From Uliginosibacterium flavum (lineage in GTDB: Bacteria; Pseudomonadota; Gammaproteobacteria; Burkholderiales; Rhodocyclaceae): a stretch of DNA of 64,000 nucleotides. This document shows positions 32,940-40,711 of the stretch, one piece after another. The translations under genes and the position numbers were made by a program. The notes beneath the pieces were generated by a model. That model was not told the DNA's origin, made no database searches, and was given only the letters and a program-made list of their open reading frames with translations. The stretch's first letter is position 1, and every line of letters starts with the position of its first letter. The DNA lies in NCBI RefSeq assembly GCF_040566545.1, contig NZ_JBEWZI010000022.1:1-64000 (forward strand), written 5' to 3'.

Positions 32940-33099
32940 GGCGGGGCATTTGACCCGAGCGGACAAGCCGCTCAACAAGAAGTGATGCCGATTTGTGGTA
33001 ACGGAAGAACCAAGGGGTCAAGTCTTGCCAGTTGCCCTCTCTCCATATTTCGGATTTGAATTGATTTGCCGGCCGTTTTTTGTCAGAGGAATTACGCAC

Positions 33100-33405
33100 A
33101 TGGATAATCGTTTGCCAATGCCTGAGAGTCGCCTGGCTGAGTTCTGCGAAGCGCACGGCATTCGCTGTCTGTCCCTGTTCGGCTCCACGCTCAAGGGCAC
33201 GGCAAAGCCCGATAGCGACATTGATCTGCTGGTCGAATTCGAACCCGAACGCACCCCCGGCCTGCTCGGCATCGCCGCGCTTGAAGCAGAACTCTCGGCC
33301 CTGCTGGGTGATCGTCCGGTTGATCTGCGTACCGCACAGGATCTGAGTCGCTACTTCCGCGATGAAGTGCTGCAAACGGCCCAAGTTCAATATGCAAGAC
33401 ACTGA
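33100..33405 (+). CDS. mntA: MntA-type minimal nucleotidyltransferase antitoxin
   Basis: The 101-residue protein carries the nucleotidyltransferase signature GS-x10-DSDIDL: G28, S29, D40 and D42, then VEFEP. ATG 33100 follows AGAGGA. MntA proteins neutralise HepT by adding AMP groups to its tyrosine. It overlaps hepT by 14 bases, the usual coupling. The pair lies inside an otherwise envelope-linked cluster. Confidence 0.9.
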   Translation: MDNRLPMPESRLAEFCEAHGIRCLSLFGSTLKGTAKPDSDIDLLVEFEPERTPGLLGIAALEAELSALLGDRPVDLRTAQDLSRYFRDEVLQTAQVQYARH

Positions 33406-33745
33406 TCGCATCCGCATCCTCCACATGATCGACGCGGGCGAAAGCGCGCAATCCTTCATCGCAGAACGCCAGCGCGCCGATCTGGATCAGGACCAGATGC
33501 TGCTTTTCGCCGTCGTGCGCGCTATCGAAGTCATCGGCGAAGCTGCCGGCAAGGTTTCTGCAGAAGCCCGCGCAAGTCTGCCCGCCATCCCATGGAATGC
33601 CGTGGTTTCCATGCGTAACCGCCTGATCCACGGCTACTTCGATATCGACACCGAAATTGTCTGGAAGACTGTCACGAATGAAATACCCGAATTACTGCGG
33701 CTGCTGCGGCAATGCGATTCGGCAAAGGAAAAAGGCGAGACTTGA
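33392..33745 (+). CDS. hepT: HepT-type HEPN toxin (RNase)
   Basis: The protein has 117 residues. The HEPN RNase motif Rx4HxY is present: R75, H80 and Y82 in RNRLIHGYFD. The tyrosine is the residue AMPylated by MntA in characterised pairs. The rest is all-helical as in HepT. Its target would be RNA, in the cytoplasm. Overlap with mntA and intact motifs suggest a working pair. Confidence 0.9.
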   Translation: MQDTDRIRILHMIDAGESAQSFIAERQRADLDQDQMLLFAVVRAIEVIGEAAGKVSAEARASLPAIPWNAVVSMRNRLIHGYFDIDTEIVWKTVTNEIPELLRLLRQCDSAKEKGET

Positions 33746-33857
33746 TCTTTTTTGACTCTTGAGATGGTGCGCAACGCTGCGCGTTTCACACCCTACCGAA
33801 CACATACCAACAGGTTTTCACTCAGCACTCAATCCTCAGCACTCGGCACTTTTAAAT

Positions 33858-35354
33858 ATGTACAAAACCGCCTGCCCCGCCTGTGGGGCTGAAGTCCAGT
33901 TCAAGTCCGCCGGGTCGGTGATGGCGGTGTGCGCCTTCTGCCGCAGCACGCTGCTGCGCGAGGCCGATGCGGTGCGCAATATCGGGCGCATGTCGGAGGT
34001 GATCGAGGATCACACGCGCATCCAGATCACGACCAGTGGCGAATACGAGGGCAAGCAGTTCGGCGTGGTCGGGCGCATCCAGCTCAAATACGCGGATGGC
34101 TTCTGGAACGAGTGGTATGTGATGTTCGACGACGGCTCGGCCGGCTGGTTGTCGGATGGCTCGGGCCAGTATGTGATGACGCTACCCGGCGGTACGCCGA
34201 GCAAGGCGCCGCCTTTCGAAGCGATCAAGCCCGGTGCGGTAATTCCCTGGGATGGCAAGCGCTTCACCGCGACGGATGTGCGCACGGCGCAATGCGTGGC
34301 GGGCGAAGGCGAGCTGCCCTTCCAGGTCGGCCCCGGCTGGCAGGCGCGGGTGGCGGATTTCCGCAGCGATGATCGCTTCCTGACCCTCGATTATTCGGAG
34401 GGCGAGACGCCGCAGGTTTTCCTCGGCAGTGCCGTCACGCTGGAAGCGCTGAAATGCCAGCTGCTGCGCAGCGAAGATCAGGTCGCGGACACCGCCGGCA
34501 AGCTCAAGGGCAAGGCCGACACACTGGAATGCCCGAACTGCGGCAGCGGCATCGATTACGCGCCGGGCAAGGCGGATCACCTGATCTGCCCGAGCTGCCA
34601 TGCGGAAGTCGCGGCGAACGCCGGTCAGGCCGAGGTGCTGAAAAAGCACGACGAACTGGAGCAAGCCGTCACCAGTCTGCAACTGGGCGATACCGGCACG
34701 CTGGATGGCCTGAAATGGCAAGTCATCGGCCTGATGCGTTGCCAGGAATTCGGCTCGGACGAGCATTCCGTGTGGACCGAATACCTGCTCTTTAACGCCT
34801 ATAGTGGCTTCCTGTGGCTGGTGGAAACCGATGAGAAATGGACGCGCACCGTCGTCCTCAACACCCTGCCGGAAGACCGCGCCAGCAGCGCCCGCTTCGG
34901 TGGCAAGAACTACACCAAGCAATGGGATTACGGCAGCGAGGTGATCTACGCCGCCGGCGCCTTCAACTGGCGCGTATCCATCGGCAACCAGACCCGGATC
35001 ACCGACTACCAGGGGCCGGACGGCACGCTGTCGAAAGAAGCCACGGCCGAGGAAATCACCTGGTCGCTGAGCACCAACATCAATCCCGACGTGGTCGCCA
35101 AGGCTTTCGGCAAAGCCGCGGAAACCGTCGCCAAGGCCGGTGCAGCTGGCGAGCCCTCGCCGCTGGGGGGCTTCGCCAAGGTCGCCTCGGCGATCCTGAT
35201 CTTCCTGAATATCGGCAACATCTTCCGGGGCAGCATGGGCGCGCTGATTTTCACCGCCCTCGCCCTGCTGCTGTTGTGGCTGCCGGTGTGGATGAGCGGC
35301 GTCTCCAGCGGCAGCTCAGATAACTCAGACAGCGACGACGGAGACGACGAATGA
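33858..35354 (+). CDS. DUF4178 protein with two zinc ribbons and a C-terminal membrane segment
   Basis: The protein has 498 residues. Zinc ribbon 1 is C6, C9, C25, C28 (CPACG..CAFC). DUF4178 copy 1 runs about 40-200 (YADGFWNEWYVMFDDGSAGWL). Zinc ribbon 2 lies at about 225-246 (CPNCGSG..CPSCHAE). DUF4178 copy 2 runs about 275-420 (SVWTEYLLFNAYSGFLWLVETDEKW). A membrane stretch lies near 445-485 (SMGALIFTALALLLLWLPVWM), followed by an acidic tail. The order ribbon-membrane recalls B. subtilis YdjG. Its stop overlaps the next start (ATGA). A CAGCACT-type short repeat lies upstream (33819-33852) with no clear ribosome site. Confidence 0.78.
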   Translation: MYKTACPACGAEVQFKSAGSVMAVCAFCRSTLLREADAVRNIGRMSEVIEDHTRIQITTSGEYEGKQFGVVGRIQLKYADGFWNEWYVMFDDGSAGWLSDGSGQYVMTLPGGTPSKAPPFEAIKPGAVIPWDGKRFTATDVRTAQCVAGEGELPFQVGPGWQARVADFRSDDRFLTLDYSEGETPQVFLGSAVTLEALKCQLLRSEDQVADTAGKLKGKADTLECPNCGSGIDYAPGKADHLICPSCHAEVAANAGQAEVLKKHDELEQAVTSLQLGDTGTLDGLKWQVIGLMRCQEFGSDEHSVWTEYLLFNAYSGFLWLVETDEKWTRTVVLNTLPEDRASSARFGGKNYTKQWDYGSEVIYAAGAFNWRVSIGNQTRITDYQGPDGTLSKEATAEEITWSLSTNINPDVVAKAFGKAAETVAKAGAAGEPSPLGGFAKVASAILIFLNIGNIFRGSMGALIFTALALLLLWLPVWMSGVSSGSSDNSDSDDGDDE

Positions 35355-35527
35355 ACCGCCTGGTCTACATCCTCTACGCGCTGGTGCTGACCACCGCCAC
35401 CACCGGCATCAACAGCAGCCTCAGTTCCAGTGGGGGGAGTGGCGGCAGCAGCTTCCGCTCCTGGGGCAATTCCTCCGGCTATTCGACCGGCGGCGGTAGC
35501 AGCTGGAGCAGCGGCAGTCACAAATAG
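35351..35527 (+). CDS. 58-residue hydrophobic-Ser/Gly protein
   Basis: The frame begins with ATG 35351, overlapping the DUF4178 stop, and ends at TAG 35525. Translation gives a hydrophobic N-terminus (LVYILYALVLTTATTG) and a Ser/Gly-rich tail (SSSGGSGGSSFRSWG, STGGGSSWSSGSHK). It could be a signal-anchored or secreted small protein. The tail resembles the low-complexity ends of TPM-type or YdjH-like partners. Overlap and the biased but non-random composition support translation; family is unknown. Confidence 0.55.
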   Translation: MNRLVYILYALVLTTATTGINSSLSSSGGSGGSSFRSWGNSSGYSTGGGSSWSSGSHK

Positions 35528-35884
35528 AGGCTGCCTGTAGAGCCGCTCGCAGCCTTGATCTACAGGAAAGCCATCTGCTAAGCCTTATCCATCAAGACTT
35601 TACAGCAAGGCAGGCTGCAGACACATATCCCGCGCGGCTCTCCAGACAGTGCTATCGGCGCTAGTGCAGCGGGCAATTACGAACGCGGATTGGCGGCGGC
35701 GGTTCCGAAAAAACTGCGCAAGCCCGCTCAACGGCCTCGCAGCAAGGCTCGCGCCCTGTTAAGCTAGCCTTGCAGACTGTCTGGCACTACCCTTACGGGT
35801 CAATCAGTTCGGCACGGCTTGGCCGATACTTTGGTGGGAACAGTAAAACGCCCCTCACTTCAATCATGAACAGCGGAGCCTAGC
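35528..35884. other. Intergenic spacer with BIME-like repeat
   Basis: A repeat of the GAAGAGCC family is spread over 35531-35655 (CTGCCTGTAGAGCCGC, later GCGCGGCTCTCCAG). Beyond it I see no gene; the promoter for the GTG-started FHA-EAL gene should lie near 35760-35870. Confidence 0.6.
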
Positions 35885-36988
35885 GTGGAACGACAGTGGT
35901 TTCTGGAGTCGATCTCGGCAGACGGCTCGCACGTCACATACAACATCACGCACCTGCCTTTCCGTATCGGTCGCGATCCGGAAAATGATCTGGCGGTGGC
36001 GACGCTCGGCCTGAGCCGGCATCACGCCTTACTCACACCGGATATCAGCGGGCGTATCCGCCTGACTGACCTGAACAGCACCAATGGCAGCTTTGTCAGC
36101 CGCCGTCGCATCGAAGGCTCCTGCCTGCTCGACGAGAATGACATCGTGCACTTCGGTACCGCCGAATTCCGCCTGCGCGTGCGCCAGCCAGAGCAAATGC
36201 GCATCGTGCCGGCCAATGAAATGCGCACCATGCTGGTTCCCAATGGCATGAATCTGTCCGAATATTTCGTGCCCAACGAGGCTGAATTTCTCGACCTGCT
36301 GCAGGGTCAGGGCATGTCCGGCGCGGCCCAGCCCATCGTGCATGCCCAGACCAGCGAGATTTTTGCCTACGAACTGCTGGGCCGCGCCAATCACCCGCTG
36401 CTGCCGATCTCCCCGATCCGCCTGTTTGAACTGGCCAACGCGCTGGATCGTGAGGTTGAGCTCTCCGTCGCCTTCCGCAAATTCGGCATCGCCTCGATTG
36501 CACCGCGCCTCAAGGGCTTTCCGCTGTTTGCCAACACTCATCCGAAAGAGACTTTCAGCGAGGATTTTTTCACCTCGCTGGTCAAGCTGCGCACCCAGAT
36601 GCCGGATCTGGATCTGGTGATCGAGATTCACGAAACCGCCGTCACCGAAAGCACCCGCCTGATTGAGTTGGCCACGCGCTTTCGTGACATCGGCGTGCGC
36701 TTTGCCTACGACGATTTCGGTGCCGGCCAGGCCCGCCTGAACGAACTCGGCGAAGCACCCGCTCACTTCGTAAAATTTGACATGGGTCTGGTGCATGACA
36801 TCCATCTGGCCAGCCCGCGCAAGCACCGCGTGGTCAGCGATCTGGTCAAGCTGGTACTGGATCTGGGCTCGGTGCCGCTGGCCGAAGGCATCGAAATGGA
36901 AGCCGAAGCGCAGATCTGTCGCGACATGGGCTTTCAGCTGATTCAGGGCTTCCTGACCGGCAGGCCGATTCCTGCGGACCAGCTTTGA
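35885..36988 (+). CDS. FHA-EAL fusion protein, putative c-di-GMP phosphodiesterase
   Basis: It encodes 367 residues with GTG start after GGAG. An FHA domain (about 25-95: RIGRDPENDL, SRHHAL, LNSTNGS) should bind phosphothreonine. The EAL domain (about 135-367) keeps its metal and substrate residues: ELLGR in place of EALLR (Glu and Arg present), FANTHP (Asn), IEIHE (Glu), YDDFGAG (Asp-Asp), KFD (Lys), AEGIE (Glu) and IQGFLTGRP (Gln). It is therefore possibly active. The domain fusion suggests control of c-di-GMP turnover by Ser/Thr phosphorylation; partners are unknown. Confidence 0.87.
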   Translation: MERQWFLESISADGSHVTYNITHLPFRIGRDPENDLAVATLGLSRHHALLTPDISGRIRLTDLNSTNGSFVSRRRIEGSCLLDENDIVHFGTAEFRLRVRQPEQMRIVPANEMRTMLVPNGMNLSEYFVPNEAEFLDLLQGQGMSGAAQPIVHAQTSEIFAYELLGRANHPLLPISPIRLFELANALDREVELSVAFRKFGIASIAPRLKGFPLFANTHPKETFSEDFFTSLVKLRTQMPDLDLVIEIHETAVTESTRLIELATRFRDIGVRFAYDDFGAGQARLNELGEAPAHFVKFDMGLVHDIHLASPRKHRVVSDLVKLVLDLGSVPLAEGIEMEAEAQICRDMGFQLIQGFLTGRPIPADQL

Positions 36989-37134
36989 CCATCCGGGCCT
37001 CAGCCCGTCACCGCAAATCACCGCCCACCCCCGCACACCTTGCGAGATTGCAAGCACGTACCCAGTATGCGTAAGATGCCGTCAGCACACACGCATCGGC
37101 TGTTGCCACCCCCTCACCCAACCAGGAATTCGCC

Positions 37135-37638
37135 ATGAGCAATGAAAATCCCTACCTGCCGCCGCAAGCCGAACTCAGCAGCGAAAACAGTCATAACGAC
37201 TCGCAGCTAGCCGGACGTGGTCAGCGCCTTGGCGCAGCCATCATCGACGGCATCATCGGTGCGGCCATGGCCGTTCCGATCATCCTGCTGCTGGGCACCT
37301 GGAATTACATCAAGGCCGGCAGTCAGCCTCCGCTATCGCTTGTTTTTTTCGGCGGCGTACTCGGCTTTGCAGCATTTCTACTGGTACACGGCCATTTTCT
37401 GAATACCTACGGACAGACCGTGGGAAAGCGTCTGATTGGCATCCGCATCGTCAATCTGGCCGGTGAGCTGCCGGGGCTGCAGAAACTGATCGTGGCACGC
37501 TATCTACCCATCACGGCGGTCAGCATGATCCCGTTCGTGGGCAGCATTCTGAACTTTGTCGACGTGCTGTTCATCTTCCGCGCGGATCGCCGCTGTGTGC
37601 ACGACCTGATCGCCGGAACCCGCGTCGAAATCTGCTGA
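37135..37638 (+). CDS. RDD family membrane protein
   Basis: The 167-residue protein has an RDD domain: LAGRGQRLGAAIIDGIIGA (Arg and Asp) and ARYLPITAVSMIPFVG. Three to four membrane segments are visible (AAMAVPIILLLGTW, LVFFGGVLGFAAFLLVHG, AVSMIPFVGSILNFVDVLF). GKRLIGIRIVN is the conserved loop. The N-terminus NENPYLPPQAELSSEN is the cytoplasmic head found in many of these proteins. Function is unknown; suggestions include transport. Confidence 0.85.
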   Translation: MSNENPYLPPQAELSSENSHNDSQLAGRGQRLGAAIIDGIIGAAMAVPIILLLGTWNYIKAGSQPPLSLVFFGGVLGFAAFLLVHGHFLNTYGQTVGKRLIGIRIVNLAGELPGLQKLIVARYLPITAVSMIPFVGSILNFVDVLFIFRADRRCVHDLIAGTRVEIC

Positions 37639-38087
37639 TCCCGAAAGTCGCTGCGCCTCACGACAGCCCGGTCATCGGCTCGTCGCGTTCCCATTCCGGG
37701 TCTGGCGCAGCGCAGCGCCTGGGCGCCCTGCGGCCAATCAACGATAGCAACACTGCCACCAGCGGCATGGGTTTGAAACGTGCTGAGGCAGAACGCGAAG
37801 CGGAGCGGCGGAGGGCGATCATGATGGTCTCGACTCTGTCAGGGTTGAATCGGGCAGGCTCGCAGCGGCCTGTTAAGTTCAGCGTGGATCACGCTTGGCG
37901 ACACTGCCAATTGGTGTTTTCAATCGTCCGATCAAAAATACGCTGCCTGCCTGATTCTTCGGCCCATCCCGCCAATCCTTGATTGCCCGCGAGGGCAGCC
38001 AAGCGGCGTGTAGAGGCTCCCCTCCGAGAGCCGCACCCCGCCTTGCTGTGCGAGCCTGCAGCTCGCACAAGTCCGTTCAGTAAGGCT
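37639..38087. other. Intergenic region with repeat and palindrome
   Basis: Only short, unconvincing ORFs. A BIME-like arm occupies 38007-38045 (GTAGAGGCTC.., GAGAGCCGC) and a perfect hairpin GTGCGAGC-CTGCA-GCTCGCAC lies at 38048-38068. The rest shows no structure I can name. Confidence 0.5.
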
Positions 38088-38513
38088 TTACAGCCCGGCC
38101 ACCCCTGCCGCTGCGATCATTCCGTCCTGCACCGCATTCATGCCGGAGACGCCAATCGCACCGATCACTTCGCCATCACGCATCAAAGGCAGGCCACCCT
38201 CCACCGGGCAACAGTTCGGCACCGACAGCATGCGCAAACCGACGCCGCCACCGGCCACCGCATCTTCAAATACCTTGGTGGAGCGGCGGAACTTCGCGGC
38301 CGTCACGGCCTTGGCCTGCGCCACCTCGATGCTGGCGTGCTGCGCCTGATCCAGTGCGTGCACCATCACGAGATTGGACGCACCATCAACAATCACGATG
38401 ACCATCGGCCAATCGCCTTGCGCTGCGCATTCGGCTTCCGCCGCCGCCATCACGCGTTTGGCTTCGGCCAGGCTAATCGGGGCGCCGTAGCGCGGGGGCA
38501 AAGGTGTGCTCAT
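38088..38513 (-). CDS. GlcG/HbpS-family haem-binding protein
   Basis: The 141-residue protein starts PISLAEAKRVMAAAEAEC, has the GlcG core MVIVIVDGASNLVMVHALDQA and ends GVIGAIGVSGMNAVQDGMIA-like (read EVIGAIGVSG). No signal peptide. Members bind haem or cofactors or accompany glycolate and diol enzymes. Neighbouring truncated globin suggests a haem link, which is inference. Confidence 0.85.
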   Translation of the reverse strand: MSTPLPPRYGAPISLAEAKRVMAAAEAECAAQGDWPMVIVIVDGASNLVMVHALDQAQHASIEVAQAKAVTAAKFRRSTKVFEDAVAGGGVGLRMLSVPNCCPVEGGLPLMRDGEVIGAIGVSGMNAVQDGMIAAAGVAGL

Positions 38514-38566
38514 GTTTGATTCTCCAGTGGATCGATAAAGTTTGTGTCGGCGCGATTATGCGGCCT

Positions 38567-38965
38567 TCAGCCCTCGCGATTACGCATGAAATCGGCCAGC
38601 CCGGCGACCTTCTCCCAGAAATGATCACGCGCCGCGCCCTCCGGCAGGGTTTCCTTGGCGGCCTGCGCCATGCACAGCAACCAGGCATCACGCTCGGCTT
38701 CACCAATCGCGAAAGGCATATGCCGCCCACGCATGCGCGGATGGCCATGTTTTGATTCGTACAGATTCGGCCCGCCGAGCCAGCCACTCAGGTATTCGAA
38801 CAGCTTCTGGCGCGCACTGGCCAGATCGTCCTGATGCAGCTTGCGAATCATGTAAGCCTCGGGCAGCTCGTCCATCAAGTCGTAGAAGCGATCAACCAGT
38901 GCGCGGATCGCGGCTTCGCCACCCAGCGCTTCGTAAGGATTGAAATCGGGAATGTCAGCAGCCAC
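38567..38965 (-). CDS. Group II truncated haemoglobin
   Basis: The 132-residue protein has B-helix FYDLMDE (Tyr), the FEYLSGWLGGPNLYESKHG region with the Trp typical of group II, and HPRMRGRHMPFAIG, where H82 (or H75) is the proximal ligand. Such globins bind oxygen and nitric oxide and are thought to detoxify or sense reactive gases. Lies with glcG-like on the same strand. Confidence 0.92.
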   Translation of the reverse strand: MAADIPDFNPYEALGGEAAIRALVDRFYDLMDELPEAYMIRKLHQDDLASARQKLFEYLSGWLGGPNLYESKHGHPRMRGRHMPFAIGEAERDAWLLCMAQAAKETLPEGAARDHFWEKVAGLADFMRNREG

Positions 38966-39311
38966 GGTCAGGGTTCCGGCGATCAGGAGAGCGTGATTCT
39001 ATGCGCCCCTGCCTCCCCCGTGAGCGCGAATTCCACCGGCAGGAATTTCTGGATCATCTCTATATTGGCCTTCAGATGGGGGAATGCCACCTCTGAGAGC
39101 TGCGTCCAGCTTACCTCTTCAGGCTGCCGTGCTGCACAGGAAAGCGCAGAGCGGCTCTTCAGGCATGCCTTCAAGGACCACAACCGGCAGCCTGCGTTTT
39201 TTGTGCCGCGTCAAACCGCCCGGAAGCCGCTGTGCGCAAGCCCGGCACAGTGGCTTAGAATGCCGGGTTGCTGCATTTCTGCTCACTCCCTCTAAAACTC
39301 AGGATAAAAAC
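38966..39311. other. Spacer ahead of pgk with a BIME-like repeat
   Basis: Two palindromic arms (39093-39123 and 39134-39170, GAGCGGCTCTTCAGGCA) form a typical pair. A minus-strand ORF (38983-39183) shows LKANIEMIQKFLPVEFALTG, which could be the tail of a decayed gene; support is weak. The pgk promoter should lie between 39180 and 39290 but no box is assigned. Confidence 0.5.
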
Positions 39312-40544
39312 ATGACCAAGCTGTTCATTGAAGATCTGGATCTGGCCGGCAAGCGCGTGCTGATCCGCGTGGATTTCAACGTGCCCGTGAATAACGGCGT
39401 TGTCGAAAGCGACAAGCGCATCCGCGCCGCCATCCCCACCATTCAATACGCCATCGACAAGGGCGCCTCCGTGGTGCTGATGTCGCACTTGGGCCGCCCG
39501 GACGGCAAGGTCGTCGCCAAGTGCACGCTGGCGCCCGTCGCCGAGCGTCTGCAAAAGTTGCTGGGTCGCCCGGTGCAATTCCTGTCGGACTGCGTCGGCG
39601 CTGAAGTCGAAGCCGCCTGCGCCAAGCTGAAGGCTGGCGACGTCGTGCTGCTGGAAAACGTGCGCTATCACCTTGAAGAAGAAGGCAAGGTCAAGGACAA
39701 GGAAGGCAACGTCACCAAGGCCACCCCGGAAGCCATCGAAGCTTTCCGCGCAGGCCTGTCCCGTCTGGGCGACGTGTTCGTGCTCGATGCTTTCGGCACC
39801 GCGCACCGCGCCCACAGCTCGGTGGTCGGCATCAATCTGCCGCGCGCCGCTGGCCTGCTGCTGAAGAAGGAACTGGATTTCCTCGGTGAAGCCGTGAACA
39901 AGCCGGTGCGTCCGCTGGTCGCGATCATCGGCGGCTCCAAGATCTCCGGCAAGATCGACGTGATCGAAGCCCTGCTGCCGAAGGTCGACAAGCTGCTCAT
40001 CGGTGGCGGCATGGCCTTCACCTTCCTCAAGGCTCAGGGCTATGAAGTCGGCAACTCGCTGTGCGAGAACGACAAGGTCGAACTGGCCAAGAGCCTGATG
40101 GCCAAGGCCGGCGACAAGCTGGTGCTGCCGATCGACACCATGGTCACCAAGAAGCTGGATTTCGGCGCCCGTACGCTGGACGGTCTGGTTGAAGTCGTCT
40201 CCACCGCCATCCCGGCAGATCAGGAAGGCGTCGACATCGGCTCCAAGAGCGCAGCGCTTTACGCCGACATCATCCGCGGCGCCAAGACCGTGCTGTGGAA
40301 CGGCCCGATGGGCGTGTTCGAAATCGACGCCTCGGCGGTCGGCACCTACGCCGTCGCCGACGCATTGGTCGAAGCCACCGCCAAGGGCGCGATCACCATC
40401 GTTGGTGGTGGTGACTCCGTTGCTGCCGTCGAGAAGGCTGGCCTGGAAGATCAGGTCTCGCACGTCTCCACCGGTGGCGGCGCCTCCCTCGAGTTCCTCG
40501 AAGGCAAGGCACTGCCGGGCGTGGAAGCGCTCAGCGACAAGTAA
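39312..40544 (+). CDS. pgk: Phosphoglycerate kinase
   Basis: The 410-residue glycolytic kinase converts 1,3-bisphosphoglycerate and ADP to 3-phosphoglycerate and ATP. Marks are KRVLIRVDFNVPVNNG, LMSHLGRPDG, ENVRYHLEEEG, DAFGTAHRAHSS and GGGDSVAAVEKAG. ATG 39312 follows AGGAT. The insert around residues 120-140 (KVKDKEGNVTKATPEAIEAF) is as in other betaproteobacterial Pgk. A terminator follows, so it is monocistronic here. Confidence 0.98.
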   Translation: MTKLFIEDLDLAGKRVLIRVDFNVPVNNGVVESDKRIRAAIPTIQYAIDKGASVVLMSHLGRPDGKVVAKCTLAPVAERLQKLLGRPVQFLSDCVGAEVEAACAKLKAGDVVLLENVRYHLEEEGKVKDKEGNVTKATPEAIEAFRAGLSRLGDVFVLDAFGTAHRAHSSVVGINLPRAAGLLLKKELDFLGEAVNKPVRPLVAIIGGSKISGKIDVIEALLPKVDKLLIGGGMAFTFLKAQGYEVGNSLCENDKVELAKSLMAKAGDKLVLPIDTMVTKKLDFGARTLDGLVEVVSTAIPADQEGVDIGSKSAALYADIIRGAKTVLWNGPMGVFEIDASAVGTYAVADALVEATAKGAITIVGGGDSVAAVEKAGLEDQVSHVSTGGGASLEFLEGKALPGVEALSDK

Positions 40545-40564
40545 TTCCGGCGGTTTGCGGAAGT

Positions 40565-40597
40565 AAAAAGGCCTGCCGGTTTGGCAGGCCTTTTTTT
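40565..40597 (+). terminator. Rho-independent terminator of pgk
   Basis: GGCCTGCC (40570-40577) pairs with GGCAGGCC (40583-40590), followed by seven T and flanked by A5. Confidence 0.93.
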
Positions 40598-40711
40598 CTT
40601 ACGCAGCACCATTGCCGCTTAAATAGAATGGCTTAAATCGACCACAGCAGACATTCGTAGAGCATCAATGAACGAAGAGGATACGCCGTCGTTGACTTAA
40701 AACCCAGCCAC

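Noticed and set aside
33819..33852. CAGCACT-like repeats before the DUF4178 gene as operator sites
   Set aside because: They look like another short tandem repeat; spacing is irregular and no regulator is implied.
38983..39183. 66-codon minus-strand frame before pgk
   Set aside because: Reads somewhat protein-like at its end but overlaps a repeat and has no ribosome site; possible gene remnant only.
39255..40463. 402-codon frame opposite pgk
   Set aside because: Shadow of pgk codon use.
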